Shown: one piece after another, positions 1 through 8,075 of the stretch | Layout of the letters: each line of letters opens with the position of its first letter | Position numbering within the stretch: position 1 is the stretch's first letter | Assembly (NCBI GenBank): GCA_031277235.1 | Contig: JAITMT010000153.1 | Location: 1-10,172 of the forward strand | Reading direction: 5' to 3' | DNA length: 10,172 nt | Source: Tannerella sp. | Lineage (GTDB): Bacteria > Bacteroidota > Bacteroidia > Bacteroidales > Tannerellaceae | Made by a program: the position numbers and the translations under genes | The notes under the pieces: model-generated | Told to the model about the DNA's origin: nothing | Seen by the model: the letters and a program-made list of their open reading frames with translations, nothing else | Database searches by the model: none

Positions 1-1082
1 GGATTGATGCGATTGACTGCCACTTTCGACATAATACGCTCCATATCACCGATTTGCGACAGCAATGTTTCGATGATTTCCGCTTTTTCGGGATCCCGGA
101 GAAAAAACGTTACAACTTCCTGACGCTCTTTGATTTCATCTATATTTTTCAGCGGAAAAACAATCCAGCGCTTCAACAGGCGACTGCCCATCGGCGAAAT
201 CGTCCTATCAATCACATCCAGCAGCGAAAAACCGCCGGGACTCGACGAAGTCAGCAGTTCGAGGTTGCGCACCGTGAATTTGTCCAAACGCACATAGCGC
301 TCTTCTTCGATTCGCAATAATGCGGTAATATGTTGAATATTTGTATGTTGCGTAATATCCAGATAATGCAGAATGGCGCCTGCCGCAATAATTCCGTTGG
401 TCAGGTCATTGACGCCGTAACCCTTTAACGAGTTGGTTTCAAACTGTTTCAGCAAGCGTTGGCGCGCCGTGTCTTCGGTAAAAATCCAGTCGTCCAACTG
501 GAAAAGCAGGTATTTCGTGTCGGTAAGTTCTTCAAAGCGACCTTTCTTGCCGCGTTCGACAAGCACCTCCTTCGGCGAAAAATGAGTCAGCAGTTTATCA
601 ATGTATTCGGGCAATCCTTCGGCGGTAAAAAACTCGCCCGTCGAAATATCCAGCAGCGCGATTCCGCACAGCGTTTTATCGAAATGAACGGCTGCCAGGA
701 AGTTGTTTTCCCTGTTATTCAGGATGTTATCATTGATGGAAATACCGGGTGTAACCAATTCGGTGATGCCGCGTTTCACCAATTTTTTCGCAAATTTCGG
801 GTCTTCAAGTTGGTCGCAGATAGCCACGCGCTTGCCCGCCCTGACCAATTTCGGCAGATACGTATCCAGCGCGTGATGCGGAAAACCCGCCATCGCCGTA
901 TCGGCAGCCGCGCCGTTGGAGCGTTTGGTCTGCACGATTCCCAGAATGGCGGCGCCCGTAACCGCGTCGTTTCCGTACATTTCATAAAAATCCCCCACTC
1001 TGAAAAGCAGCACAGCGTCAGGGTGTTTGGCTTTGATATCGTAATACTGCTTCATCAGCGGCGTTTCTGCAAAATTCTTCAT
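1..1082 (-). CDS. mutS: DNA mismatch repair protein MutS, N-terminal part (3' end outside window)
   Basis: MutS recognises base mismatches and small loops in newly replicated DNA and, with MutL, starts strand-specific repair in the cytoplasm. Reading the minus strand from the ATG at 1082 gives 360 uninterrupted residues with no stop before the window edge, out of roughly 850-900 expected for the family. Residues 1-115 form the mismatch-binding domain. The diagnostic motif GDFYEMYG (residues 30-37) contains the Phe-X-Glu pair (F32, E34) that stacks on and contacts the mismatched base. Further family motifs are AGFPHHALDTYLPKLV and GKRVAICDQLEDP. The connector domain follows at about 120-250, including LLDISTGEF, and the start of the core domain includes RNLELL and GSRLLKRWI. 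The ATPase and dimerisation domains lie off the left edge. The start is supported by similarity beginning at MKxF/MKQYxxIK and by a TAnnTTTG promoter about 25 bp upstream. The gene is transcribed away from the rest of the window, so it is probably the chromosomal flank and not part of the uptake locus. Confidence 0.97.
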   Translation of the reverse strand, partial: MKNFAETPLMKQYYDIKAKHPDAVLLFRVGDFYEMYGNDAVTGAAILGIVQTKRSNGAAADTAMAGFPHHALDTYLPKLVRAGKRVAICDQLEDPKFAKKLVKRGITELVTPGISINDNILNNRENNFLAAVHFDKTLCGIALLDISTGEFFTAEGLPEYIDKLLTHFSPKEVLVERGKKGRFEELTDTKYLLFQLDDWIFTEDTARQRLLKQFETNSLKGYGVNDLTNGIIAAGAILHYLDITQHTNIQHITALLRIEEERYVRLDKFTVRNLELLTSSSPGGFSLLDVIDRTISPMGSRLLKRWIVFPLKNIDEIKERQEVVTFFLRDPEKAEIIETLLSQIGDMERIMSKVAVNRIN

Positions 1083-1107
1083 TGATAACTTCGTTTTTTA
1101 AAGTGTG

Positions 1108-1115
1108 CAAAGATA
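1108..1115 (-). promoter_or_regulatory. Putative Bacteroidota -7 promoter element for mutS
   Basis: On the minus strand this reads TATCTTTG, an exact match to the Bacteroidota sigma-ABfr -7 consensus TAnnTTTG. It lies 25 bp upstream of the mutS ATG, giving a predicted 5' leader of about 20 nt. The -33 TTTG element is only weakly represented in the T-rich stretch upstream. The surrounding sequence closely matches that of the promoter predicted at 2618-2625. Confidence 0.6.
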
Positions 1116-1223
1116 GGAATTTTTTGCGAAAAGAAGGTCCTTATTGTAAATGACTGTTTTTTATTTTCGATCTGTCACTTTGAATGTATTATTAAAAGCA
1201 TGAAGATAAAATAGTACAAATTT

Positions 1224-2468
1224 TTACTCAATCTTTTGTTTGACCAATTGTGAACTATTGACTGTAAAGATTATAGACGAGTTGTTTAGCCATTGGATTT
1301 TCTCATGCGCTCCCATGGATTTAGTGTCTGAATAACCGCTTATTTGAGTATAAGTTTTATCATCAATATTGTATATCCAAACGGCGTTTGTTCCTGACCT
1401 ATTAGAAATAAAGGCTATTTTCTTTTTATCGGGCGAAATGGACGGACTAAATTCATCCCATTTTGAATCGAAGACTTTGTTGATTTGCCTGCCCGATATG
1501 GAAGATTCGAAAAGTTCATAGTTGTCTTGTTCAAATGCAGAAAATAAAAATCTGTCATTATCAATCCAACACGGTTTTCGAGCCAGCATTGCCGATACAG
1601 AGGATATATCCGTAATTTGGAATGATTCAAGTGTTTTCATATCAATTAACCGGATATCGTATGCCTCTACTTCAGACGATATTTGTACCAGACCGTTGCT
1701 TGTTACGGTATCTTTAGCTGCTTCAAATAGAATAGATTCTCCATTTTCGGAAAAAACCGGATTGTAACTGTTTCTCGTTCCGTCGGTTAATGGCGTAGTC
1801 GTTTTGGTATTATAGTCATACAGAACTATTTGTGTAGCCGGTTTTGTCCAATCTTTTGTATGAAAAACTATTTTGTCGTTTTCCGGCGACCATGATGGAC
1901 CGTGACTGTTAGTATTCACTAATTCCTTTTCCGACCCATCCATATTAGAGATAATCACTCCTGCATAAAAACCATCCACATAAGCAATTTTATCTAATTT
2001 ATGCGCTAAAGAAACATCCTCGATTGTATGTGTCTTTTCGATTGTTTGCAGAATTTCAAATTCTTTCCTTTTATTGGGAATAACCATAATCGTTACTGAA
2101 GTTAAAGATTCAAACCCCTCCTTTTTGGAAACAACATAGAAGAAATATGGTTTACCGTTCTGCAATTTATCTATCGTGTATGAATATTCATCGGTTTTCA
2201 ATTCAATAACCTTTTGAAAATTAGACATGTTACTTTCAGAAATGAAAATGTCAAATTCATCGGGATTGTAGGTTGGCACTGATGCTAACATATAAGGCAT
2301 GGGGTTTTCCCAATATATTTGTACCCTGCTATCATCAATGGAAGCCATTGGACGTGCCCCCCAAATGACGCAATTTTCGCAAACTGTGCTCTCTTCCTGC
2401 ATTTCTTGTGTACAGGCGAACAGCGCTGCAAGAGACAATAAAATGTTTATCAATACTATTTTTTTCAT
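1224..2468 (-). CDS. Lipoprotein with fibronectin-III-like domain and TolB-like beta-propeller
   Basis: This is a predicted 414-residue lipoprotein of unknown function. I chose the ATG at 2468, not the upstream in-frame ATG at 2516, because it begins a textbook lipoprotein signal: MKK, a hydrophobic core, then lipobox LFAC with Cys19 as the lipidated residue. The mature protein starts with an acidic stretch (TQEMQEE), which could favour surface display in Bacteroidota, and has a CxxC pair at Cys30/Cys33. Residues about 35-132 look like a fibronectin type III fold (IYWENP, then KPYFFYVVSKKEG). Residues about 150-414 carry repeated TolB/PD40-type blades: PSWSPENDKIVFHT (191-204), NPVFSENGESILFEA (236-250), PCWIDNDRFLFSA (299-311) and SPSISPDKKKIAFISNRSG (341-359). 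Such propellers usually bind proteins or ligands; no catalytic residues are evident. The gene is divergent from susC, so an accessory binding or sensing role is an inference. Its DNA is markedly more AT-rich than its neighbours. Confidence 0.85.
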   Translation of the reverse strand: MKKIVLINILLSLAALFACTQEMQEESTVCENCVIWGARPMASIDDSRVQIYWENPMPYMLASVPTYNPDEFDIFISESNMSNFQKVIELKTDEYSYTIDKLQNGKPYFFYVVSKKEGFESLTSVTIMVIPNKRKEFEILQTIEKTHTIEDVSLAHKLDKIAYVDGFYAGVIISNMDGSEKELVNTNSHGPSWSPENDKIVFHTKDWTKPATQIVLYDYNTKTTTPLTDGTRNSYNPVFSENGESILFEAAKDTVTSNGLVQISSEVEAYDIRLIDMKTLESFQITDISSVSAMLARKPCWIDNDRFLFSAFEQDNYELFESSISGRQINKVFDSKWDEFSPSISPDKKKIAFISNRSGTNAVWIYNIDDKTYTQISGYSDTKSMGAHEKIQWLNNSSIIFTVNSSQLVKQKIE

Positions 2469-2617
2469 ATTAATTCTTTGTTTTTTAATTAATATTCCTT
2501 TCTGATACGGCTTCACAGGTCTTGCCCGTTTTTTGTGAGGTTTTCTGCTCCTCTGCTATATAGATGCAAAAATGTACAAAAACGTTGCATGAAGATGTAA
2601 ATTCTTTTTTCGGCAGG

Positions 2618-2625
2618 CAAAGTTA
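2618..2625 (-). promoter_or_regulatory. Putative -7 promoter element for the propeller lipoprotein gene
   Basis: The minus strand reads TAACTTTG, an exact match to TAnnTTTG. It sits about 150 bp upstream of the chosen ATG at 2468, implying a leader of roughly 140 nt in which I recognise no riboswitch or stable hairpin. The flanking bases (AAAAAATTCC before, GC after) repeat those around the mutS -7 element, which supports a real promoter. No clear -33 TTTG is visible. Confidence 0.5.
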
Positions 2626-2670
2626 GGAATTTTTTTGGGAAAAAGAATTTTTTTATTGGAAAATTATTCT

Positions 2671-2678
2671 TATATTTG
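2671..2678 (+). promoter_or_regulatory. Putative -7 promoter element for susCD
   Basis: TATATTTG matches the Bacteroidota -7 consensus TAnnTTTG. It lies 71 bp upstream of the susC ATG, giving a predicted leader of about 65 nt. The -33 element is degenerate, within an A/T-tract region. It points away from the minus-strand promoter at 2618-2625; the two -7 boxes are separated by 45 bp of A- and T-tracts, so both genes could share one regulatory region. No operator for a known regulator is recognisable. Confidence 0.55.
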
Positions 2679-2726
2679 CGGCGGTCTTATGAAAGATCAG
2701 TTATTTTTATAAAAATTAATATTATT

Positions 2727-2753
2727 ATGACAACTAAAAAAGAAAGCGTATGA
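2727..2753 (+). other. Eight-codon leader ORF overlapping the susC start (ATGA)
   Basis: Within the predicted susC leader an ATG at 2727 opens an eight-codon frame encoding MTTKKESV. Its TGA stop (2751-2753) shares the bases ATGA with the susC start codon at 2750. The geometry is that of translational coupling by termination-reinitiation. The same bases (AAAGAAAG) could also simply be the A-rich ribosome-binding region of susC. Translation is not demonstrated, and an ORF this short can occur by chance. Confidence 0.25.
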
Positions 2754-5700
2754 AAAAACAGTATTGTAGTATTCTGTTTCTTACGGGAGTGTTGTTATTT
2801 CCTGTAAATCAAGAAATTATGGGAAAAATATCTTTCACTCCGGCAAATGAGACAGGCGAAACGCAGCAAGCAAAAGTAACAGTGCAGGGAACTGTTACAG
2901 ACACGAACGGAGAGTCTTTGACCGGTGCAAGCGTCATCGAACAAGGTACTCAAAATAGTGCGATGACGGACGTAAACGGGCACTATTCCATCACGGTAAG
3001 TCAGGGCGCTGCCTTGACTTTCAGTTTCATCGGTTATGAAACCGTAACGTTGCAGGTTACTTCCGGTATTTTAGATGTTCGAATGGTAGAAGATTCGCAA
3101 TCTCTTGACGAAGTGGTGGTAACGGCAATGGGTATCAAAAAGGAAAGAAAGGCGTTGGGATATTCGGTTTCCGAATTGAATTCCGCCGAATTGCTGAAGA
3201 ACAAGAACACGAATGTTATCAATTCACTGGTCGGAAAAGTCCCGGGCGTAAACGTCACGCAAAGTAGCGGAGCAGCCGGAGCCGGTGCTGCAATTACTAT
3301 TCGCGGCGGAAATTCAACCTCGGATAGCCGGGCAAATCAACCGTTATTTGTTGTTGACGGTGTCATTTACGATAACTCTACGACCGTTGTGGGAAATACG
3401 GCTACGGATGGCATGTCACGCAGCAATACGACCTATTCCAACCGCGTGATGGACATCAATCCCGAGGATATCGAAACCATGTCGGTTTTGAAAGGCGCTG
3501 CAGCTTCCGCACTGTACGGGTCGCGGGCGGCTGACGGCGTTGTCATTATCACGACGAAAAAGGGTGCGGAAGGTACCGTCAAAGTGGATTTCAGCAGTAA
3601 GATAAGTACTGCACGGGCTAATAAACTGCCCGAAGCGCAGACGGTATTCGGTCCCGGATATTATACTTCCAACGGCGTCCCGCAGACGGATACGTATGAT
3701 TCCTGGGGAGAACGGATCGCTGCCGGCACTCCCATTTACGACAACATCGGCAATTTTTTCCGGAGCGGCGTTGTGTATGATAACAACGTAAATGTATCCG
3801 GCGGCACGAAAAACAGTTCGTTTTATCTGTCAGCCTCCAATTACAATCAAGGCGGGATTGTCCCTACAACGGATTACGACAAAACGACGTTTCGCTTTAA
3901 CGGAGAGCAGAAATACGGTCGTTTGACCCTGGATGCCAATGTCTCTTATTCGATCGCCAACACGACACGGACATTAACGGTCGGCGGTCTGTGGGCTGAC
4001 GCTGCACAGGACGGTGCCGGCTCGATGGATGCCCTTTTCAGATGGCCTCAAACGATGGATATGAGTCGCTATATCAATCCCGACGGAAGCCAGTATCGCC
4101 CGTTTGCCAATATCTGGGACCTGTCACAAGATATTGACAATCCGTACTGGATTATCAACAAGGATGATTTGAACAGCGAGACAAAACGTTTTACCGGCGG
4201 TATCAGCGGAAATTTCAAAATTGCAGACTGGTGGGATGTAACGGCGCGTCTGGGATATGACAACTATATAACAAGGGATTATACCTATATTGCTCCGGGA
4301 TCTGCCGTAAATCCAATGTATCAGAATGGACGTTTGAGCAAAAATGTCTATGATTACACCTATTTGTCAACCAACGTTATGAGCAATTTTCACAAGACGT
4401 TTGGCGATTTCGATACACACTTGCTGCTGGGTACCATGTCGGAAAATACGGAATGGGCAAATCAAACACATTGGGGTTACAACTTTGTCACGGAAGGCAC
4501 GATCAGTTTCAATAATATTGCCATCGGCAATAAGAATTTCCAGGACGCAACGACTAAAAAACGGCTGGTGGGCGTGTACGGAGAGTTTGGACTATCCTAT
4601 AAAAGCCTTGCGTACATTACTGTTACAGGGCGCAATGACTGGTCGTCCACTTTGCCCGTTGAAAACAGGTCTTATTTCTATCCGTCCGTAAGTGGCGCCA
4701 TTGTCTTTACGGAACTGATGCCGAAAAACGATGTGCTTTCCTTCGGTAAAATCAGAGCCAGTTGGGCGCAAGTAGGCAAGGACGCAAACCCGTATGCCAC
4801 ATTGACTTCCGTATGGCCTTCCTATCCGTATGGCACTTTTACCATGATCGGCAACCAGTGGCAAAGCGGCAATACTTATTTGAAGCCCGAAATCCAAACC
4901 TCCTGGGAAATCGGAGGAGAATTACAGTTCCTGAACGGACGTATCGGGCTGGATTATACCTACTATCACAGTCAAACCGAAAATCAAATTGCCCAGCCGC
5001 GCCTGTCGAATGCCAGCGGCTACATCTTTACCTCGATCAATTCGGGTTCGGTTATTAACAGGGGGATGGAAATCGCGATCACCGGCAAACCCGTCGTGAA
5101 TAAAAATTTCGAATGGAATATCATGCTGAATACTTCGTACAATCGGGGCCGGCTGGGTGAATTTTTGGAAGGAGTTACCTATTTCTATCCGACAGACGCC
5201 CAGTTCGGAACCATCAGGGCAGCCTCTATTCCCAACGGCGGATATTTTTTGGGGATGACCGGTCGGCGGGCATTGCGTGAAACCGAAAAAGTGACAACGA
5301 CAATCATAAACGATAAGGGAGAAGAAGAAACAAAAACCGAAGACGTGGAAATAAAAAACGGTCGTTATAAAGTTGATCCCGCGACAGGACTTTATCTGTT
5401 ATCTTCCACTTCCAACGATCAAATTGTGGGGAACCGCGAGCCGAAATTAATCGGCGGCTTGAACAATACATTCCGTTATAAAGACCTGACACTTTCATTT
5501 CTGCTCGACTTCCGTTTGGGTGGCGACATCTACAACGGTACGGACTATTTTATGGTTGTTCACGGTTTAAGCAAGAGTACTTTAGCCAACGACCGCCAGC
5601 AGGTTACCGTCAGCGGTGTTGACAGCCAGACAGGCGAACCGGTTACAAACGTCTATAATTCCGATCAGAACTATACCATCGGGGGAGTTTCCTATTCCGG

Positions 5701-6016
5701 CAAGTATATGATTCAGCAATACTGGTCAAATTACGCTGCAAATGCGGAGAACTTCATCACTTCGGTGAACTGGTTGAAACTCCGCTCGCTGGCATTGACG
5801 TATGATTTAACCGATTTAATCAAAAGGCAAAAGGTGATCAAGGCGCTCTCGGCAACGGTAACCGGCTATAATCTGCTCACTCTTACCAACTATAAGGGAA
5901 TGGACCCGGAGGTAAGCGCGGCAGGCGGTACGGGCGGTTCGGGTTCTACGGGTATTGATTACGTCGGAGTGCCTGCCGTATCCAGTTTCACTTTTGGAAT
6001 AAACATTACATTTTAA
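2750..6016 (+). CDS. SusC/RagA-family TonB-linked outer-membrane transporter
   Basis: This 1088-residue protein is the channel half of a SusCD nutrient importer: a 22-strand outer-membrane barrel that takes up ligands using energy passed from the inner membrane by TonB. An N-terminal signal sequence (about residues 1-25) precedes a CarboxypepD_reg-like domain at about 43-113 (VQGTVTDTNGESLTGASV through FSFIGYETVTLQV). Next is the TonB box region LDEVVVTAMG (119-128), and then the plug domain at about 130-272 with family motifs VPGVNV, ITIRGG, LFVVDGV, DIETMSVLKGAAASALYGSR and GVVIITTKKG. The rest is barrel, ending in the outer-membrane signature FTFGINITF with a terminal Phe. There is no STN domain, so direct signalling to an anti-sigma factor is not indicated. 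Length is normal for the family. A strongly charged extracellular-loop candidate occurs at about 843-880 (KGEEETKTEDVE). The partner susD starts 20 bp after the stop. Substrate cannot be read from the sequence. Confidence 0.96.
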   Translation: MKKQYCSILFLTGVLLFPVNQEIMGKISFTPANETGETQQAKVTVQGTVTDTNGESLTGASVIEQGTQNSAMTDVNGHYSITVSQGAALTFSFIGYETVTLQVTSGILDVRMVEDSQSLDEVVVTAMGIKKERKALGYSVSELNSAELLKNKNTNVINSLVGKVPGVNVTQSSGAAGAGAAITIRGGNSTSDSRANQPLFVVDGVIYDNSTTVVGNTATDGMSRSNTTYSNRVMDINPEDIETMSVLKGAAASALYGSRAADGVVIITTKKGAEGTVKVDFSSKISTARANKLPEAQTVFGPGYYTSNGVPQTDTYDSWGERIAAGTPIYDNIGNFFRSGVVYDNNVNVSGGTKNSSFYLSASNYNQGGIVPTTDYDKTTFRFNGEQKYGRLTLDANVSYSIANTTRTLTVGGLWADAAQDGAGSMDALFRWPQTMDMSRYINPDGSQYRPFANIWDLSQDIDNPYWIINKDDLNSETKRFTGGISGNFKIADWWDVTARLGYDNYITRDYTYIAPGSAVNPMYQNGRLSKNVYDYTYLSTNVMSNFHKTFGDFDTHLLLGTMSENTEWANQTHWGYNFVTEGTISFNNIAIGNKNFQDATTKKRLVGVYGEFGLSYKSLAYITVTGRNDWSSTLPVENRSYFYPSVSGAIVFTELMPKNDVLSFGKIRASWAQVGKDANPYATLTSVWPSYPYGTFTMIGNQWQSGNTYLKPEIQTSWEIGGELQFLNGRIGLDYTYYHSQTENQIAQPRLSNASGYIFTSINSGSVINRGMEIAITGKPVVNKNFEWNIMLNTSYNRGRLGEFLEGVTYFYPTDAQFGTIRAASIPNGGYFLGMTGRRALRETEKVTTTIINDKGEEETKTEDVEIKNGRYKVDPATGLYLLSSTSNDQIVGNREPKLIGGLNNTFRYKDLTLSFLLDFRLGGDIYNGTDYFMVVHGLSKSTLANDRQQVTVSGVDSQTGEPVTNVYNSDQNYTIGGVSYSGKYMIQQYWSNYAANAENFITSVNWLKLRSLALTYDLTDLIKRQKVIKALSATVTGYNLLTLTNYKGMDPEVSAAGGTGGSGSTGIDYVGVPAVSSFTFGINITF

Positions 6017-6036
6017 CAATAAAAAAATTCAAGGAT

Positions 6037-8049
6037 ATGAGAAATTTTAAATATATTATATTGGGTAGCATACTCGCTTTGGGTTTCAGTTCATGCACGG
6101 ACTGGCTGAATGTCAATACCGATCCGGACAATCCGAACAATAAAAGCGTCCTGGTTCAAAACAGGCTGCCCTGGATTCAGCGTTTCTATCAATATTCTGC
6201 CGGAACGGCCAATTTCCGTACGTCCTGTATGGCAGGCGTTTTCTACAGCAACTCGGCTGTTAATGCGTTTACGACCACATGGGCGGCTAATAATGCGGCA
6301 AGTTCCGCTACAACATCTTACCAGACGTGGTTCGTCGGAACTGCAGCCAACTTAAATGACCTGTACGAAGTTGCCGAAGAACAGGGCGCCTACCATTACA
6401 TGGCGGCAGCCAATGTCTTTCATGCTCTGGGCTTTATGCAAATGCTGGATTTGTATGGAGAAATGCCCTACACGGAAGCCCTGGCAGGGATAGCTGCTCC
6501 CGCCTATGACGATGGGAAAACCATTTTCAACGGCTGTATCGCCAAACTGGATGAAGCCATCGAACTGTTCGGCAGGACGCAGGAAGCAACAGCGCCCGGT
6601 TTTGCCGGCGGCGATATGTGGAACGGCGGCGACGTCGGCAAATGGATTAAACTCTGCTACGGATTGAAAGCCCGTTACCTGCTCAAATTATCCAAAAAAT
6701 CGGATTTATACAGCGCGGCAGACATTTTGGACTGCCTGTCCAAAGGACCTCAGTCGAATGCAGACAATATTGTAGCCACATGCTTCAACAGCGCTACGGA
6801 TGTGACGGATTACCTGATCGGAGACCCGATCATGACCAACGGCAACTGGAACTATGCAGCATACGGCAGCAATCAACGTATTTCCCAATACTATTACAAT
6901 TTGCTGACCAATATGCGCGGTTCCGGCGTAGAAGATCCCCGCATGAGCAAAATCGTACCTGCCGCCATGTACAATGTCAAATTCGACCTGAATGGCAAGG
7001 TGCAGTCGAATGATTGGCTTCGTTCGAAAGGAGTAGATTCTTACGGACAGGCTACCCGTTTGCTTAAAGGAGGCGCCACGTCTATCCAGATAACAAGTTA
7101 TGCAAGTAAGGATGTAGATCTGGCTTATTATATCGCCGACCCGACGGACCGTGCAGCCTTCATCTCCGCCCAGGAAGAGTCCGGACGGCCTTATTCGGTC
7201 AATGGAGACAGTGTGAAGGTTACATACCGGGCAGGTTCTATTTATGTAAACAACAATAACTACCTCTATGCCGGAGATACGGTGTACGTCAATATACGCA
7301 GTAACGCCTCGCTGACGGGTACTACCGGCACATCCACCAGGCAAAACGAGTCGGATGTTAACTGGTATCTGCAATCGGCTGATGCCTACAATGCCGGTGT
7401 TGCCGGTTCCACCGGATCGTTCCAGCTTCATCCGATGTCCGACATGGAAATTCTCACTTATCATGAAATGTGTTTCATCAAGGCGGAAGTTTATATGAGA
7501 CAGGGCGACAGAGGCAACGCTCTTACTGCTTACAAAGCCGGTATCCAGGCACATCTGGATATGATGCAGGCGAAACTGACCGAATGGCATGCCTTTGGAT
7601 ATGATGCCGCCAATCCGGACATGAGCCCGATGGATGCGGGTCAAATTTCCGCCTATATGGGTAGCAATGCCGTTTGTCAGGATGCCGGAAGTTTGACCAT
7701 GTCCGACATCATGTTGCAAAAATATTTGGCAATGGGTTGCAGCCTTGAAAACTGGAATGATATGAGACGTCTCAACTTCAGCGCCGGTAATATCTCTGAT
7801 TTTGGCGTCGTTTATCCCGGCTATGATCGCGGACCGCTATTTACGGGGCAAGCGGCATTACCCGGCACGGCAAAGACCGATCCTGCCTATTGGCTACGCC
7901 GCTGGACGCTGCCGACGGCTCTCGAATTGGGCTATAACTCGGCGCAAGCAACAGCGATGAATATTCATGCCGGCGAATTGTTTATCTGGAGCATTCCCGT
8001 ATGGTGGGACTGCGCGTCGGACGACGAATATTACAGTTATATTAAATAA
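6037..8049 (+). CDS. SusD/RagB-family nutrient-binding outer-membrane lipoprotein (SusD-like_2 type)
   Basis: This 670-residue surface lipoprotein is the lid and binding partner of the SusC barrel upstream. The signal sequence ends in lipobox FSSC with Cys20 as the lipidation site. It is followed by DWLNVNTDPDNPN, a start typical of the SusD-like_2 branch. Conserved TPR-type helices occur at 118-150 (YHYMAAANVFHALGFMQMLD, then YGEMPYTEAL), 203-221 (WIKLCYGLKARYLLKLSKK), 475-510 (HEMCFIKAEVYMRQGDRGNA) and 556-580 (QKYLAMGCSLENWNDMRRLN), the last being the usual QK...W.D.RR signature. The protein is longer than the common 480-560 residues. The extra length appears to lie at about 325-465, a region rich in Ser, Thr, Gly, Asn and Tyr that may shape ligand contact. 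A purine-rich AAGGA (6031-6035) sits unusually close to the ATG. It is co-transcribed with susC and followed by a terminator. Confidence 0.93.
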   Translation: MRNFKYIILGSILALGFSSCTDWLNVNTDPDNPNNKSVLVQNRLPWIQRFYQYSAGTANFRTSCMAGVFYSNSAVNAFTTTWAANNAASSATTSYQTWFVGTAANLNDLYEVAEEQGAYHYMAAANVFHALGFMQMLDLYGEMPYTEALAGIAAPAYDDGKTIFNGCIAKLDEAIELFGRTQEATAPGFAGGDMWNGGDVGKWIKLCYGLKARYLLKLSKKSDLYSAADILDCLSKGPQSNADNIVATCFNSATDVTDYLIGDPIMTNGNWNYAAYGSNQRISQYYYNLLTNMRGSGVEDPRMSKIVPAAMYNVKFDLNGKVQSNDWLRSKGVDSYGQATRLLKGGATSIQITSYASKDVDLAYYIADPTDRAAFISAQEESGRPYSVNGDSVKVTYRAGSIYVNNNNYLYAGDTVYVNIRSNASLTGTTGTSTRQNESDVNWYLQSADAYNAGVAGSTGSFQLHPMSDMEILTYHEMCFIKAEVYMRQGDRGNALTAYKAGIQAHLDMMQAKLTEWHAFGYDAANPDMSPMDAGQISAYMGSNAVCQDAGSLTMSDIMLQKYLAMGCSLENWNDMRRLNFSAGNISDFGVVYPGYDRGPLFTGQAALPGTAKTDPAYWLRRWTLPTALELGYNSAQATAMNIHAGELFIWSIPVWWDCASDDEYYSYIK

Positions 8050-8075
8050 TCAACGCGGAAAAGCGTACATGCAAT

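Noticed and set aside
459..1085. 208-codon plus-strand open frame
   Set aside because: It is antisense to a clear mutS coding sequence, whose conserved motifs lie on the minus strand. Its own product has no recognisable domain.
1140..1223. Possible terminator for the lipoprotein gene between its stop and mutS
   Set aside because: Only a four-base TGAC/GTCA pairing with an internal mismatch is visible and no strong stem precedes a T-run. Nothing convincing is present in 1116-1223.
2469..2516. Longer start (ATG at 2516) for the lipoprotein
   Set aside because: It would place 16 mostly basic and polar residues before the MKK of a standard lipoprotein signal. The ATG at 2468 gives the lipobox at the normal distance.
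2537..2553. GAGG/CCTC hairpin in the lipoprotein leader
   Set aside because: The stem is four pairs with a 9-base loop, too weak to claim as a riboswitch or attenuator.
6706..7719. 337-codon minus-strand open frame within susD
   Set aside because: It is the antisense shadow of the susD frame, whose family helices and signature motifs cover the same bases. The translated product resembles no known family.
8053..8066. ACGC/GCGT mini-hairpin before the terminator
   Set aside because: A four-pair stem of this size is expected often by chance, and the adjacent 10-bp terminator explains the region.
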